The notes: generated by a model not told the origin, from the letters alone. 64,000 nt of DNA from Ectobius pallidus (GCA_964059195.1 CAXKWD010000006.1:66791073-66855072), one strand, 5' to 3'; numbered from the stretch's first letter, positions 9,141-21,050 are shown. A program made the numbers and translations.

Positions 9141-12100
9141 GTGGACCCTGAGATTCTCGATTGCCTCAGTCGTATGAATACTACTGACAGAAATGGGTCT
9201 ACCAACTATATGACAGCTCAGAAAGACGTTAGGGACATTACTGACACTACGAAAATTCCTTTGACACAGACTGGACGTGATGTAATAGCTGAACCACCTA
9301 GAATTAAGGCAGATATATACGGCTTGCAATGTGATATATTAATAGACAGCGGGTCAAGTTCAAGTGTGTGCAGTTTAGATTTTTATTATAGGTTGGAACA
9401 AATGGGAATTAGAATTTTGTCACTACCAGTATGTGCAGTATTTTTTTCAGTCGCTGTAGGCAAGCGACGCGAGAGAGTGAAAAAACAATGTTTACTGTTA
9501 GTTAAAATGGGGAGATTTGAGGTAGAAATAATGTTCCTTGTAATTAATGGATTAACTACAGATGTTATCCTAGGATCAGATGCTTTTTTAGAATGGAACG
9601 CAGTAATAGATTTCAAGCGACAGGCTTTATTTGCAGTGGTTAATAATGTTGAAATACAAGTCCCATTTATAGATTACAATGACACAGGGGTTGCAGATAA
9701 AAGATTGGAGATAGAAAAAGATATGGATGGCGAGTTATTTTTTGTGGAACACATATGTATAGGGGATCAAGAATTGGTTGAGGTCAGTGCATATGACAGT
9801 GCTGAGCCTGAATTCGGTCATATTTGTACACAAGGGTCACTGGACTGTGACGCGTGTAATCTCCACATAGTGTCATTGAGACATATTCACGGCGATTCTA
9901 GGAAAGAATCTAGGCCAAGATCACCGTTAGACTCGGTGTGTCGCGTGCCAGGAAGTGAAAGTCATGAAATGTTAAGCACATTACGTGGCGAATTGGAGCG
10001 CTGTTACGGGTTAAATACCGAACAGAAAGATAAATTGTGGCAAGTGCTCGTACGTAATGTTGACACTTTTTCAAATGTTGCAGGCCTATGTAATACTTAC
10101 ACACACACTTTTACCGTAGTAAATCCACAACCTTATTACCATAAATGTAGAAGTGTTCCTATCTCTATGCGGGACGCCGCTGACGAGGTAATTAATAAAA
10201 TGCTAGAGCAAAATATTATTGAACCTTCTACGTCTGAATACATTAATGCACTTTGCTGGGTTCTTAAAAAAGACGGTAGTTTACGTGTTACTTTAGATGC
10301 GCGGAAGGCTAACTCTTACACACAAAAAGACAATTTTAGGCCTGAGCCAATTGACACGCTATTGGGGAAAGTTAAGGCAGGAAAGTATTTTTCAGGAATT
10401 GACCTTACGTCATCTTACTGGCAAATACCATTAGCAGAAGAACTACGTAAATACACAGGTTTCGTGCATAATGGGAAAATGTACCAATACACCCGCTGTG
10501 CCTTCGGTCTATCTACTTCCGGGAGTGCCTTGTTAAGAGCTTTAGATAATATTTTTGGTGACTCGACTAAAGACTTCCTTGTACAGTACGTCGACGACTT
10601 CCTCATTTTTGACCATGACTTCGACGCCCACTTACGTCATATCGACTACGTTCTGACTAAGCTGCGAGAACACGGGATGACCGTCAAACCAGGGAAAACC
10701 ATGTTCTTTAAGAAACAAACTGAGTTCGTGGGTTATGTGATCTCAGAAGACGGCATTAGGCCTAATCAGGAAAGGGTCGACAGTATAAGACAGATACCCC
10801 CCCCTAAGACTGTCAAGCAGTTGCGCAGGTTTCTAGGAATATTGAACTATCAGAGTAGATTTTTAATCAATTACGCAAAGCAAGTAGCTCCGCTCAGAGA
10901 ATTGTTACGCAAAGATGTGAAATTTAAATGGACACCTATCGAACAAAAAGCGTTCGAGGAGGTGAAGGAATCCTTTGCATATTCAGTGCTTTTGGAGAGG
11001 CCTAGGGACGAGTTGCCCTTTACGTTGTTCACAGACGCATCAGCCAAAGGTTATGGCGCTGTTCTGACTCAAATAGATGAGCAGGGCGAGAAGCACGTGA
11101 TAGCCACAGCTTCTAGAGGCCTATCTAGATTGGAGGCAAACGCCTGTGTCACAGAGCAGGAAATTGGAGCTATTTTCTTTGCGCTTAATAAGTTTAAGCA
11201 ATATGTGTTCAATAGACAGATTATTTTGTACACAGATCACATCAGCTTAGGTTTTATGAACAGATGTAAGCTTACCAGTTCAAAAATTTCTAGATTTGTT
11301 CATGAAATCATGTCTTATGACATAGAAATTAGGCATATTGCAGGGGACCAAAATATCTTTGGGGACCTGTTATCCCGTTTGAATTTCACTCAGGGGCTAC
11401 CAGAAACAATGGCCGCACCCAGCCATGAGGTGGCAATAATGAAACTTAAGGCGTCAGGTAATCATAAGATTTCGGAACGGTTTAAGCAAATTAAGCAACT
11501 GCAGGCATCCGACCCAGACATAAAACGACTGACCGACGAGGCAAAAGAGATCTCGGAGTGCGCTGATGACACCATCGGTATGAGAGGAGATGTACTGTAT
11601 AAGCTTCACGGTACAGAGGTTAGAAAATGGAAAATTTACATTCCAAAATGTATGGAGAGGGAATTAATTGTTAGTTTTCATGAGGCATTAAATCACTCAG
11701 GGTGTGAGAAGGTTTCACTCACGATACAAGACAATTTTTATATTAAGCATTTGGCAAGGAAGGTCAGACAGGTGACATCGACCTGCGATTTGTGTCAGAA
11801 AGCTAAGCCAATGACAGTCAGGTATGATAATGAAATACACGCCGTTGTGAGAGATAGGCCTAGGGCTTTGGTAGCCATAGACAGCCATGGTCCTATGCCT
11901 ACCTCGTCGTTTGGTTATAAACACATTTTTGTTATGTACGATGTTTTTTCTAAATTTGTGAAAGTATACCCAATGAAAGTGATAACTAGCCATTCTATTC
12001 TAAAGAAAATTACAGAATCTTTCATTCCACACTACGGCAGCATTGAATGTTTATTGAGTGATAACGCCACAGTTCACACTAGTAAAAAGTTTATGGATAC

Positions 12101-12533
12101 ATTACAGTCACTAAATATCAAGGCCTACAAATGCTCACTTTACTTCGCTTCTGGGAACCCTTGTGAAAGAACCATTAAAGAAGTATCACAGTACATGAGA
12201 ATCTTGTCACATAAGAACCACAAAGACTGGTTTAGACACTGTGAGGTCATCGAAAAAGTTATTAACAATTCTATCAGCCCGGTCACAGGGTATGCTCCCA
12301 TCAAACTTATGTTAGGTCAGGATCCAGAACCTATTATCGTGAACTTGCCTGAAGCTTTGCCAGTAGATCGCCCTCTTACCGATGTTGAGATGTGCAAACG
12401 CGCATTCGAGCGTATCAAAACACGTGCAGCCAAACGCAAGGAGAAGGCCAAGCGCTACAAGCATAAATGGTCGCCTCAAATCAATGATAAGGTGTTGATT
12501 AGGGACACTAAGCTGTCTTCACTATTAAGGTGA
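9141..12533 (+). CDS. pol: Pol polyprotein of the Gypsy element (PR-RT-RNase H-IN)
   Basis: 1130 residues counted from 9141. There is no ATG at the frame start, so expression is expected as a Gag-Pol frameshift product. Aspartic protease with the DSGS active site at residue 69. Reverse transcriptase about 340-510 with RVTLDARKAN and the YVDD catalytic box at 483-486. RNase H about 625-745, starting TDASAKGYGAVL (D632). Integrase zinc finger H847, H852, C882, C885. Integrase core with D914, D974 (LLSDNATVH) and E1009 (NPCERTIKE), a 34-residue D-E spacing. The product makes cDNA and inserts it into the chromosome. The frame ends at TGA 12531-12533, earlier than the homologous integrase end; recognisable integrase sequence continues in the same frame to 12692. 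All catalytic residues lie before this stop. Confidence 0.92.
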   Translation: MDPEILDCLSRMNTTDRNGSTNYMTAQKDVRDITDTTKIPLTQTGRDVIAEPPRIKADIYGLQCDILIDSGSSSSVCSLDFYYRLEQMGIRILSLPVCAVFFSVAVGKRRERVKKQCLLLVKMGRFEVEIMFLVINGLTTDVILGSDAFLEWNAVIDFKRQALFAVVNNVEIQVPFIDYNDTGVADKRLEIEKDMDGELFFVEHICIGDQELVEVSAYDSAEPEFGHICTQGSLDCDACNLHIVSLRHIHGDSRKESRPRSPLDSVCRVPGSESHEMLSTLRGELERCYGLNTEQKDKLWQVLVRNVDTFSNVAGLCNTYTHTFTVVNPQPYYHKCRSVPISMRDAADEVINKMLEQNIIEPSTSEYINALCWVLKKDGSLRVTLDARKANSYTQKDNFRPEPIDTLLGKVKAGKYFSGIDLTSSYWQIPLAEELRKYTGFVHNGKMYQYTRCAFGLSTSGSALLRALDNIFGDSTKDFLVQYVDDFLIFDHDFDAHLRHIDYVLTKLREHGMTVKPGKTMFFKKQTEFVGYVISEDGIRPNQERVDSIRQIPPPKTVKQLRRFLGILNYQSRFLINYAKQVAPLRELLRKDVKFKWTPIEQKAFEEVKESFAYSVLLERPRDELPFTLFTDASAKGYGAVLTQIDEQGEKHVIATASRGLSRLEANACVTEQEIGAIFFALNKFKQYVFNRQIILYTDHISLGFMNRCKLTSSKISRFVHEIMSYDIEIRHIAGDQNIFGDLLSRLNFTQGLPETMAAPSHEVAIMKLKASGNHKISERFKQIKQLQASDPDIKRLTDEAKEISECADDTIGMRGDVLYKLHGTEVRKWKIYIPKCMERELIVSFHEALNHSGCEKVSLTIQDNFYIKHLARKVRQVTSTCDLCQKAKPMTVRYDNEIHAVVRDRPRALVAIDSHGPMPTSSFGYKHIFVMYDVFSKFVKVYPMKVITSHSILKKITESFIPHYGSIECLLSDNATVHTSKKFMDTLQSLNIKAYKCSLYFASGNPCERTIKEVSQYMRILSHKNHKDWFRHCEVIEKVINNSISPVTGYAPIKLMLGQDPEPIIVNLPEALPVDRPLTDVEMCKRAFERIKTRAAKRKEKAKRYKHKWSPQINDKVLIRDTKLSSLLR

Positions 12534-12692
12534 CGTTATTCTCGTCTCGAGCTTCTATTCAAGGGACCAGGGTTTATAACTCAGAAATTTGGGGACCACA
12601 CTTATGAAATTCAAGACGTAAAATCAGGTAAAATTTTTGGCAGATACCATAAACAACTACTCAAACCATATAAAGAATCACCCACCCAGTAA
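12534..12692 (+). pseudogene. integrase C-terminal segment beyond an in-frame TGA
   Basis: The pol frame stays open for another 52 codons after TGA 12531-12533, to TAA 12690-12692. This part carries the conserved GPY/F-type integrase end: GPGF, then a Y-E-I-Q-D segment, then YHKQLLKPY. The sequence therefore reads as a normal integrase tail separated from its core by one nonsense codon. The next base is C, a context known to favour stop readthrough, so both mutation and leaky termination are possible. No frameshift is needed. Confidence 0.75.
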
Positions 12693-13567
12693 ATTCACAC
12701 CATGAACAGGAATAACCTACGTTAGGACTGTACAATAGTTAAGCAATAGTTTAAGTAACCACTAGTATACAGAATATCAGAGTCATATGTTAATGTGTAA
12801 AAGCAACAGTGAGATGAAGTCCGATCTGTGACAGAGTTAAAGCTTAGACTCAACGAACCTTTCTCTTGTCATAGATAAAGAAATAGTGTTGGTGGCGTGC
12901 TTGTGGTATAAGTCGAGTGGTGCGCTAATTCAAGCTTGACTGATCGAACCTTGTTAGCGACATCATTAAAAATGTTGCAGTGTTATGCGTGTGTCGTGTT
13001 TTTGCGAAGTTCATTTTTTCTATGTTGTGTTTTGTTTTTTTGTTATTCCACGACCATCAGTTTAAAGCAGACTCATCGAACCTTTGCTGTTATGTGTACG
13101 TGCAGGTGTATATATCATTGTAAATAAATTCCCGGGTGTGACAAGAATGGCATTTGAGGTGGTAGGCCTAGAAAGGCAAAATAGGCCTACATATGAAATG
13201 GAAAGAAAGGTGAACAGGGCATTGGGTGAACAATGTTCCAACTTGTATATATTTTGTATAAATAGTAATAAGAGTGTATAACTAGTAATAAGATGTTAGC
13301 GTAAGGGCAGAGCCAGATGAAAATGCAAAGGCTTACAAACAGTTGCAGGGAAAATCAGTGTTAAATCTTCAACACAACAAATAGGGGAAGTTTAAATTCA
13401 TGATTTAAGAAGTTAACTAGTATGCTATACTTTACGATTTTATTTGAGTGAGGTATAAGAAGGAGATGTCACGTTAAAGTTTTTGTGGAGGCATTGTTAA
13501 TTCGTGGGCATACCTACGATAGAGATATTCTTGTAAACAAGCAATCTCTCTCCCGCAGGTAGGCATT
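12693..13567 (+). other. Gypsy 3' non-coding region
   Basis: No env-like frame. Three spaced copies of a short motif, GACTSAWCGAACCTT-like, occur at 12847-12862, 12938-12952 and 13070-13085. Short open frames at 12936-13127 and 13084-13281 have no recognisable family. The 25 bases before the 3' LTR (ATCTCTCTCCCGCAGGTAGGCATT) are not the polypurine tract expected there, and instead resemble a splice acceptor. Confidence 0.55.
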
Positions 13568-14634
13568 TGAGGCGGAATATGCCTTTAGACATATTCCATA
13601 ACGTTCTACAATAATTAATTAAAACATTTCGTTTTATTAATATTATACAGAAATTAATTAAACATTGGGAAAGATAAGTATAAACCAGAATTATTAAGAG
13701 TTTGAGAACTAGAATCAATTTTGTTATAAGAAATGGGAAAATTAATACTTTAGAATAAAAGCAAGTGCAAGTAACTGTAAAAATAACACAGTCTGAGGAG
13801 ACAAAGGCAGGCTGTCAATCACTTGAGCAAATTCTGTGTATTGGTATTGTGCTAGAATTTTAACGTAGACAAAAGAACATCAGATAAGAGGCGATTTTAT
13901 TGTGTGATGGGGATAAACCAGCTCTGCTCCGACACTAGAGGGACAATAGGGTGTTTAAGGTTCCGGGAATTGGAAACCTTCAGAGATCTGTGTTGGCTTG
14001 GTTCTAATTTCCGATATTCTTCCGCACTAGCGGAATAATACTAACAGATAATAACCAATAAGAATGAGGGACTAATTTGTGTGTCTGACGTCAGTACGAA
14101 GCTTCTTGGGACGTGATGATTTTTGATAGAGAGAGAAGAGCGGATAGCTCCATAGGATTCGGTCGCGAAGTTTTTGTAGGCCAGTAGGCCACATCCCGGT
14201 AGTAGTCTCGGGAATTTATAAGTCCAGTCGAGGGTCGCTGGGTACTTAGTCAAAGTTAAAGTCCGGGAAGAGCAATCATTGTATTATACCAGTAGAGTCT
14301 GAGTAAACTATCAATTAACAAGAAGCCGCGTATTGACGTAACTCCTTGCGGAAGAGAGTAAATTAATATTCTGAATATTGTAATTATATTGTAATTGTGC
14401 ATAGAGCTTTGCATTAGAATAAATTTCGCTCTTACCCAATTATAACGACTTTAAATTGAACGCTTTCCTTTTAACGTGCTGTCCCTGAGATAAGAGAAAA
14501 TTAAGTCGGGCAATAGAATAAATAGGTACGAGCCGGGATTGGAACATCACGGCATCTCATCACGACAACAGAGCTACAGCCTCCTGAGGGTCCAGAGACT
14601 ACAAGTAAGTTACCCGCAGGCATCTTCTATTCCA
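13568..14634 (+). repeat. 3' LTR of the Gypsy element
   Basis: Same length and sequence as 5546-6612 except G at 13631. It is followed by ACCA (14635-14638), matching the bases before the 5' LTR. Confidence 0.95.
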
Positions 14635-14638
14635 ACCA

Positions 14639-16358
14639 TAAATGTGAATAGTTATATCCTTTTCGCTCTATATACACGATAATAAATCCTGCACTTAGTA
14701 CATTACTTAGGCACTATAGGCAAAGAATTACTCAATGCTCGGAAGGATCAGCATGTCGCGAGTGAGGTTATCTCTCACATTCAGATATTGCAATGAACAT
14801 TTAGTTATAATGGTTAAACTAACAAATTTGATATGTAGTCAACTCGTGTATCCTAATCATCACATCCGTTACTAAGATTCATTCAAGTTTTTGGAATTCA
14901 TTTATATCTCACACAAAACTGTGACACCTGTACAACAACCAGTTCGCAACAATTTGAGGAGCAAGTAGGAATATTTACACAATCACCTTTAAATGTTTTT
15001 GTATTTTAAGGTACAGTGCTTGCAGGTGCTGAAATTACGACGCAATGGGCTGTTAATAAAATGGACACATCTTAACAATCTCTTCAATTTCTAGAATTAC
15101 CGTACCCTAATATTACTACATTTAACAGATATTCATACGTCTATTGTGTTACTGGTCAAAAATGTTTCGTATATTTCCAAGATAAATATTTCTTCTTGTA
15201 CCAGAAACCGTCTCGAGAAGAAGCCAAAGAAAAGACAGAGGCCGCTATCCTACCTGCAAAAGTCAATGGAAGCGAGATTTCCAATATATGACATCGATAT
15301 TCTTCTAAGGCTTTCTGGCAATCTGCTGGTTTCTCTGCGAGAAAAAATTCAATCTGCCTTGTGACGTCAGATGCTTGCTTATTCCTACTCTCTGCTCTTC
15401 GCTTTTATTTTATTTTAAAATCACTTCCTTATATCCACACAGAGAGGTATTAATCTATAGGCCTATTGAACACTGAGATTTTCAGTATTTCATGTTACAT
15501 AACACTGATATACTGATAGTATACACATACAAGAGTCTTAAATAGTTTAATGGAGTATTAAGAAGGTTCAATTTTAGATTTCTTTATATGTGAGCTCCTT
15601 TCTGTGTAAGTAAATCTTTTATATTTTGCTTTAGATAGGCAGGAACAATTGATTGCGAACAATTTCGATTCCGGACACCCCATCAATAGTCTATTAATTT
15701 TGGGAAGAGTTATTAATATTTCAGTGACTCGATTGCAGCAGACACCATTTCCTACAGATAATCGTTCGTGAAATAGAGCTTCTTACGATTGTAAGCTAAC
15801 CTAATCAATTCTCACCATACCTAACCTCACTTAACCTTACCTAACTCAGAGTGGGTGGCTTATAACTACCCTTCAGATAATTTTTTCTAGAAAATATTTT
15901 GGTCTCGTTTGTGAGGTTTTCGCTCACATTCAGATATTGCAAGGAACATTTCGATGTAACTTTTTAATGGTTGATAGTGTATTCACTTTGTTCCTTAGAG
16001 ATCAGTTATCTATTTGACATGAAATACGATGCCTTTTATGCGTAAAGAATCCTATACCAGCAGTTTCAGTTGCTAACTGTATTGCTTTAACTTGTACGGG
16101 GAATTATTGTCATTGTGTGAACTTCCTTGTCACGAAATCTGTGTTACAACTAGCATGATGAACGTTAAGAAAAAAAAAGTTTTAAATAAAAATAAAAATA
16201 CAGACAGTTAAGAATTAGGATATGATAAGAAAAAAATTATTTTCACGCAACACAGTCATATGTCAATTTCAATTATACTTATATTAGGCCTATATTTATT
16301 TACATTATACCGTTATATATTGTTATATATTATATAATATATAATGTATTATATTGAT
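14639..16358. other. unassigned AT-rich DNA with dispersed repeats
   Basis: No gene recognised. A roughly 55-base segment around CTCACATTCAGATATTGCAA occurs at 14757-14812 and again, diverged, at 15910-15965. An open frame at 15146-15364 (plus) is basic and unassigned. 15785-15850 is a CTAACCT-rich stretch. Confidence 0.45.
15660..15745 (+). repeat. dispersed repeat, copy 1
   Basis: Shares TTAATATTTCAGTG, CTCGATT and CCGGACACYCCATYAATAGTCT-like blocks with the reverse complement of 18437-18524, at roughly three quarters identity by eye. The two copies are inverted about 2.7 kb apart. Family unknown. Confidence 0.5.
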
Positions 16359-16763
16359 GTAGGCCAGGGCTATCCGACATGAGGCCCGCGGGCTTCACTT
16401 TTTTCGGCCTCTAAATCCATAAATTACCCTCAAAAACGAAATTTATAAATCCAAAATATAGATGTTCTCTCTCTGATAAGTCACTTACTCAGTTTCTTCG
16501 TTTATCAACAACATATATTAAAGTGAATATTGATGCATTAGTTAGTGAAAACCAACATCCTCAAATTTCCCATTAATTTTTTTGTAATTTGATATTTTTT
16601 AATAAATTAAAATAATAATACAGAGGCGTTTTTTCTTTGTATACCATATCTATTAAAACTCACTGATAAACTTGCATACGAAGTACTTTATAATGCGGCC
16701 CTCCAAACAGCGTTTTTTTAAAAGCGGCCCTTCAGGCACTTGCAGTTCGATAGCCCAGGCTAC
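16359..16763. mobile_element. old inverted-repeat element, possibly hAT-like
   Basis: The left end GTAGGCCAGGGCTATCCGA and the right end, reverse complement GTAGCCTGGGCTATCGAA, are imperfect inverted repeats. Subterminal GGCCCGCGGGC (left) and GCGGCCC motifs (right) are typical of decayed hAT relatives in animal genomes. There is no 8-bp target duplication that I can see and no coding sequence, so the superfamily is uncertain. Confidence 0.5.
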
Positions 16764-18436
16764 TACATAACTTATCCTTTATTACATAATATGTTATGTA
16801 ATATTTATTATATAGGCCTATTTGATTAAATATATTATGTAATAATGTTTTATTTTATGTTTTATTGTATATTTATGTTATATTTATATCTGACACCTTA
16901 GGCTCAAATAGTGCCTGTTTTAGTATATGTTACCGCCAGGCTACCCGGCTTCTGATGTAGCGGACCGTAGAATTCTGGGTGCAATTCCCGGCGATAACAA
17001 CATAGGAAAGAATGAGCGATGTTTGCGGTTCGAAACACAAACTCTATTGTATTTCCAACCACAAAGAGAATAAACAGTTTATGAACACATAGAGTGATGC
17101 TACTTGGATAACATAAACATGAGTTTGATGGAAATGTTCTTCTTAAATCTTGATGTTATGAATCTATCCAAATACACATGTAAATGTATCGGAAAACTGT
17201 ATACAATCAGAGGACCAATATTATTCGTAGCAAAAGATATAGCTTATTGAAGTTGTTAGTTCACCAGCTAGAAAATTTGTATATTAATGTTTCGTGCAAA
17301 TGACAAATTTTGAATATTCACAGCACATGGAACTCAGAGCGAGGATTTGAAATGAGCGATTTACACACTTTGCAACTAAATGATAAAATATCTACATTTA
17401 TTGTGAATCACAGTTACATAAATTCCTTTGAGACTGCGAATCTCACGAAGCCAACTAATCCTTGTTCCTTGGAACGTACCTTTGGTATGTAGTTGACGAA
17501 AGTACTCACAGAATGAATGATTTTCCCCTTGATAAGTTTAAATGTCCTGAGAATTGACGAAGCACTATTATCTTCGTAACGGAGTCCTTGAGGTCCTTGA
17601 TATTGCGTTGCATGCAATCTTGAAGGTCGATGGATTACTTAATCCATGATAAAAGTGAAGAGAAAGGCTTTCCGCCCGAAATTAGCATTATCTTGAAATG
17701 CTAGAAACCTTTTATAGGTTGGAAAAGAGCTCCTTGCTCTTCTAAAGGAAGAATGGAACGTAAATAAAGTTATCCATTTTGAAGAATGATATTAAAACAA
17801 CAGAAGGTTGAAATAATTAGATAATCGCTAACCCAAAATAATAGCTCGATCTGAACATTGAAATAATTAATCAATTCATGAAAAAACACTATACTAATTA
17901 TATAATCACAATATAAAATAAAAATAAACAAAGAAATGTTAAAATGGGAAAGTATTTAGAAATAAATAAAGTCATTTTGGTTTTGAGGATAATAACAATA
18001 ATTGTCAAGACATACCTTAATAATTAAAACTATGAGGCCTTTAATAGTGACAAAAGAAAATTAAATCAAAGCCATCTAAACTATATTTATGATAATCATT
18101 GCAAGTAGGTATTACATGACGTAACAGTATATGTCTAGCTGCATAAAAAATGATGAATTAATTTCACTGGTTCCGTGATGAGAGAAATGCTTTCATCATA
18201 GCGCACTTTCGGACAAACCATGTAGGCTATATAGAGAGAAATACGAGTTTGAATGCGAATCTTTACAGGTACACGAAACACGGTAATTTGAAATTCAGGT
18301 AGAGAGCTGCATAAACTCATGCCTTCCTTCAAACCTTTGTAAACAAAATGTAAAGTTTTGTGTGAGAAAATGCTCATACGGCGACCACTCGCACGGTAAT
18401 CTAACCTAATCTACATAAACTAACTTGTATGAAATT
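16764..18436. other. unassigned AT-rich DNA
   Basis: Strongly AT-rich at 16764-16900. 16925-16996 has a faint tRNA-like look (GGGTGCAATTCCC) but no convincing A box. Open frames at 17310-17492 (plus), 17414-17617 (minus) and 18135-18377 (minus) show no family signature. Confidence 0.4.
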
Positions 18437-18524
18437 GTGTCCATAATCGAGACACTGAAATATTAATACCTTCGAAACTATTTTGTTTCCGCAATGGAGA
18501 CTATTAATGGAGTGTCCGCAATTG
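18437..18524 (-). repeat. dispersed repeat, copy 2
   Basis: Inverted diverged copy of 15660-15745; the shared core is TATTAATATTTCAGTG. Confidence 0.5.
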
Positions 18525-20834
18525 GGAAGACACGGAAGGAATAGAAACTTTTATTTTTAACACATTTCTTAATATATAACCAGTCTTCACTGAAACCAAG
18601 AATTAAAAACGGCAAAGATATTTCTGTAATCTTTATTCGTACTAATTCTATCTACTATCAGTTACTTGCGTAGATATAAAAATGAACAGTTTGAACTAAT
18701 TCTTCCTTCATTTTACGAATCTTTGACCTGTTTACTTCGTCACATTATTTTATCATCCAGCGATTTTTCACGAATGTTTGTGGGAGCCGTTCTTAGAAGA
18801 TAACAAGTGCCACTATTCTGAGTTAAGGACTAGTGAAGTTGTTATCCGAACCACGATGGGCCGCCTCAACACAAAATGTCAAACGCGAAGGAAACTCATC
18901 CAAGTTCTAATCTCAAGAGTTGCTCAAAATAAAAATTCACAATTCAACTAAGTTCGTTATAAATCTACTAAGTTCTCAAAATTTCTATAAAAATTTATAG
19001 AATATAGGCCTACTACAGTAAGAAAGGGAAAAATAGAAAGGATATTGGTATTTTTTTTCTCATTCGTCGTTTTACCTTTCCCTTGTAGGGACCTTTATGC
19101 AGCCCGCGCCACCCGGGCCATACTGGTATTTTTATGCCACAATATTCTTGAATTAATCATTAATTATTTAATATTCTTGACAAATAGAATCACTTGATTA
19201 GCTTACCACCTTTAGTTCTGAAGTTAACAGAATTTGAATTAGCCCAATTAATATTCTTCCTGTAGCCTTCAGTATAAAATTATTTTCAGCGTCTACAAAA
19301 TCCTTACAACTCGAGTAATTATTTCGGAAAGGCGCGAACTTTTGGAGTCACCTTGTAAGGAGAAAAGGAAGATCATTAAAATCCAAAGCTAATCTCGGAA
19401 TCACAATTAAACTGGAGGAGGTTTTCTTCGCAGGAATAATAACTGGAGAGGCCCATGTGCTACAAATTGCCCCATTATGCCAGTTTCTCGCAAAATATAG
19501 TTAGTAATGATAAGGCAATGCATCCAAGTGGATTTCCACCAGATGGCTGTCTGTATTCCTATATAGAAGTGCTGCCTAGGATAAAGAATGTGCGCATTTG
19601 TTAAAGTCTGGTGGGAGACGGAGAAGGGCAAACTTTTGACACTTGAAATAAAAAATGACAGAAATTCTGAAAGGAAACTTGAAGATGATACAATCTATCT
19701 TGTGTCTCATTTTCAGGATATGTCTCTTGGTAGACATCTGCTGCTGAACTGATTAAAAGACCATTAAAGACAATCCTCACAAATACAAGACAAATTTATG
19801 TCAGCCGTTTGAGCCCTCGTGAAATTTAGTTGCACGTTATTTTTGCCCCTATTTCATAGTTTCGGTAAATACGCTATTGCAACGGAAATATTGGCATGAA
19901 CGCAATAATATTAATTTTGAACATATAAAGGACGTTTTATACTTGTTTGTTACTGGGAAAAGTTCTTCTTATCGATAAGAAATTTTGTTGGAATATCTTA
20001 CAAGATTTATTAAACCTTAATTACAAATTTTGCAGGCGTTTTGCAGGCACCATCTTCAGACAAATTTTAAGATGTTTACGAAGGAAAATGGTTTGTGATT
20101 GCCATAAAAAATTGTATGATTAGACAAAAAGCAATTACATGCTATCACAACAAACTGTTATAATGGTTTATAATCGAAAAGAACAATGCACATCGTGTTA
20201 TATTCATTTTATCCAAAACTTTCGGAAAATACATGTCGTAAACAATAGTGTAAGGAATAAAATAATTGCTTTTATGATTTCTATTAAAAACAATAATTAT
20301 GGAAATACTTCTTACTTTAACTACTTTCCTGTTTTTAAAGTTCTTTTTATTTACAAATAACTTACACATATGAATTACAAATTAAATATTTCTAGAATTT
20401 GAAAAATTCGAAATGAGATATCTAACTTATTTACGTGCAGTTCATTCAGCCCGAAAGAAGCCGTGAAACTCAGAAAAGAAAGCTGAAACTTAAAAAATTG
20501 TTGTCCTTCCCTCCAAAATTGATAATAACTTGATTTTTAAAAGTATAGTAATATACCTACAAAAGTGTAGCCCTACGGTGTTGTTTATAGATTATTTTTC
20601 TCGTAAATCCATAACAAACCCGAAGTCACAAGTGTCTATCGTTATAATTTTATCGTTTTATTTATATAACTAATTTTATCGCATCTACGTGCACTTGAAT
20701 CTTATGGAATTTACAAGAACTGGAAACTTTATTACTAAAACATAATTTCCGTAACTTCTTTGATCAAAAACAATAATTAATCATTGGACAAAGCTGTGTG
20801 TGAGCAAAAGGAGATATGGAAATAATTTACAATA
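18525..20834. other. unassigned AT-rich DNA
   Basis: No gene recognised. A short palindrome, TTCTATAAA-AA-TTTATAGAA, lies at 18983-19002. A small GC-rich patch at about 19080-19125 is unassigned. Open frames at 19407-19631 and 20139-20369 look random. Confidence 0.4.
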
Positions 20835-21050
20835 ACATGTGTGGTAAAGCATTTTAAATCTCGTACATAATAAATACAATTTTAAAAGCAAGATGTTAAC
20901 AGCTGCATCAAGAAGATTAATTTTAAAATGCTAATGTATAATTATAAGCATATGTGTGAGTGTGGTGAAACATTTTAAATTTCTTTTAATAATAAATACA
21001 ATATTTATAACAAAATGTTATTAATTGTAACGAGAAGGTTAATGTAAAAA
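20835..21050. repeat. degenerate tandem duplication, period about 121 bp
   Basis: A block starting GTGTGGTAAAGCATTTTAAAT (20840) recurs diverged at about 20961 (GTGTGGTGAAACATTTTAAAT), followed in both by ATAATAAATACAAT and an AGAAGRTTAAT segment. AT-rich and non-coding. Confidence 0.6.

Larger units (their letters stand above)
5546..14634 (+). mobile_element. full-length Ty3/Gypsy LTR retrotransposon
   Basis: A 9.1-kb element bounded by two 1067-bp LTRs and a 4-bp target duplication ACCA (5542-5545, 14635-14638). The order is LTR, tRNA-Lys primer-binding site, leader, gag (6922-9126), -1 frame pol with protease, RT, RNase H and integrase (9141-12533, frame continuing to 12692), about 875 bases of non-coding DNA, LTR. 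PR-RT-RH-IN order and a DD34E integrase place it in Ty3/Gypsy (Metaviridae). There is no env-like frame after pol. I saw only one difference between the LTRs (A5609 versus G13631), so the insertion is very recent. The 1.07-kb LTR, tRNA-Lys primer and 4-bp target are reminiscent of Osvaldo-type elements, but the clade is not proven here. Confidence 0.95.

Noticed and set aside
12936..13281. Possible env-like gene after Gypsy pol
   Set aside because: Frames are short, start late and show no signal peptide, cleavage site or transmembrane pattern of an envelope.
16925..16996. tRNA-like stretch
   Set aside because: Only a weak B-box-like GGGTGCAATTCCC; no A box, no cloverleaf and no clear SINE body.
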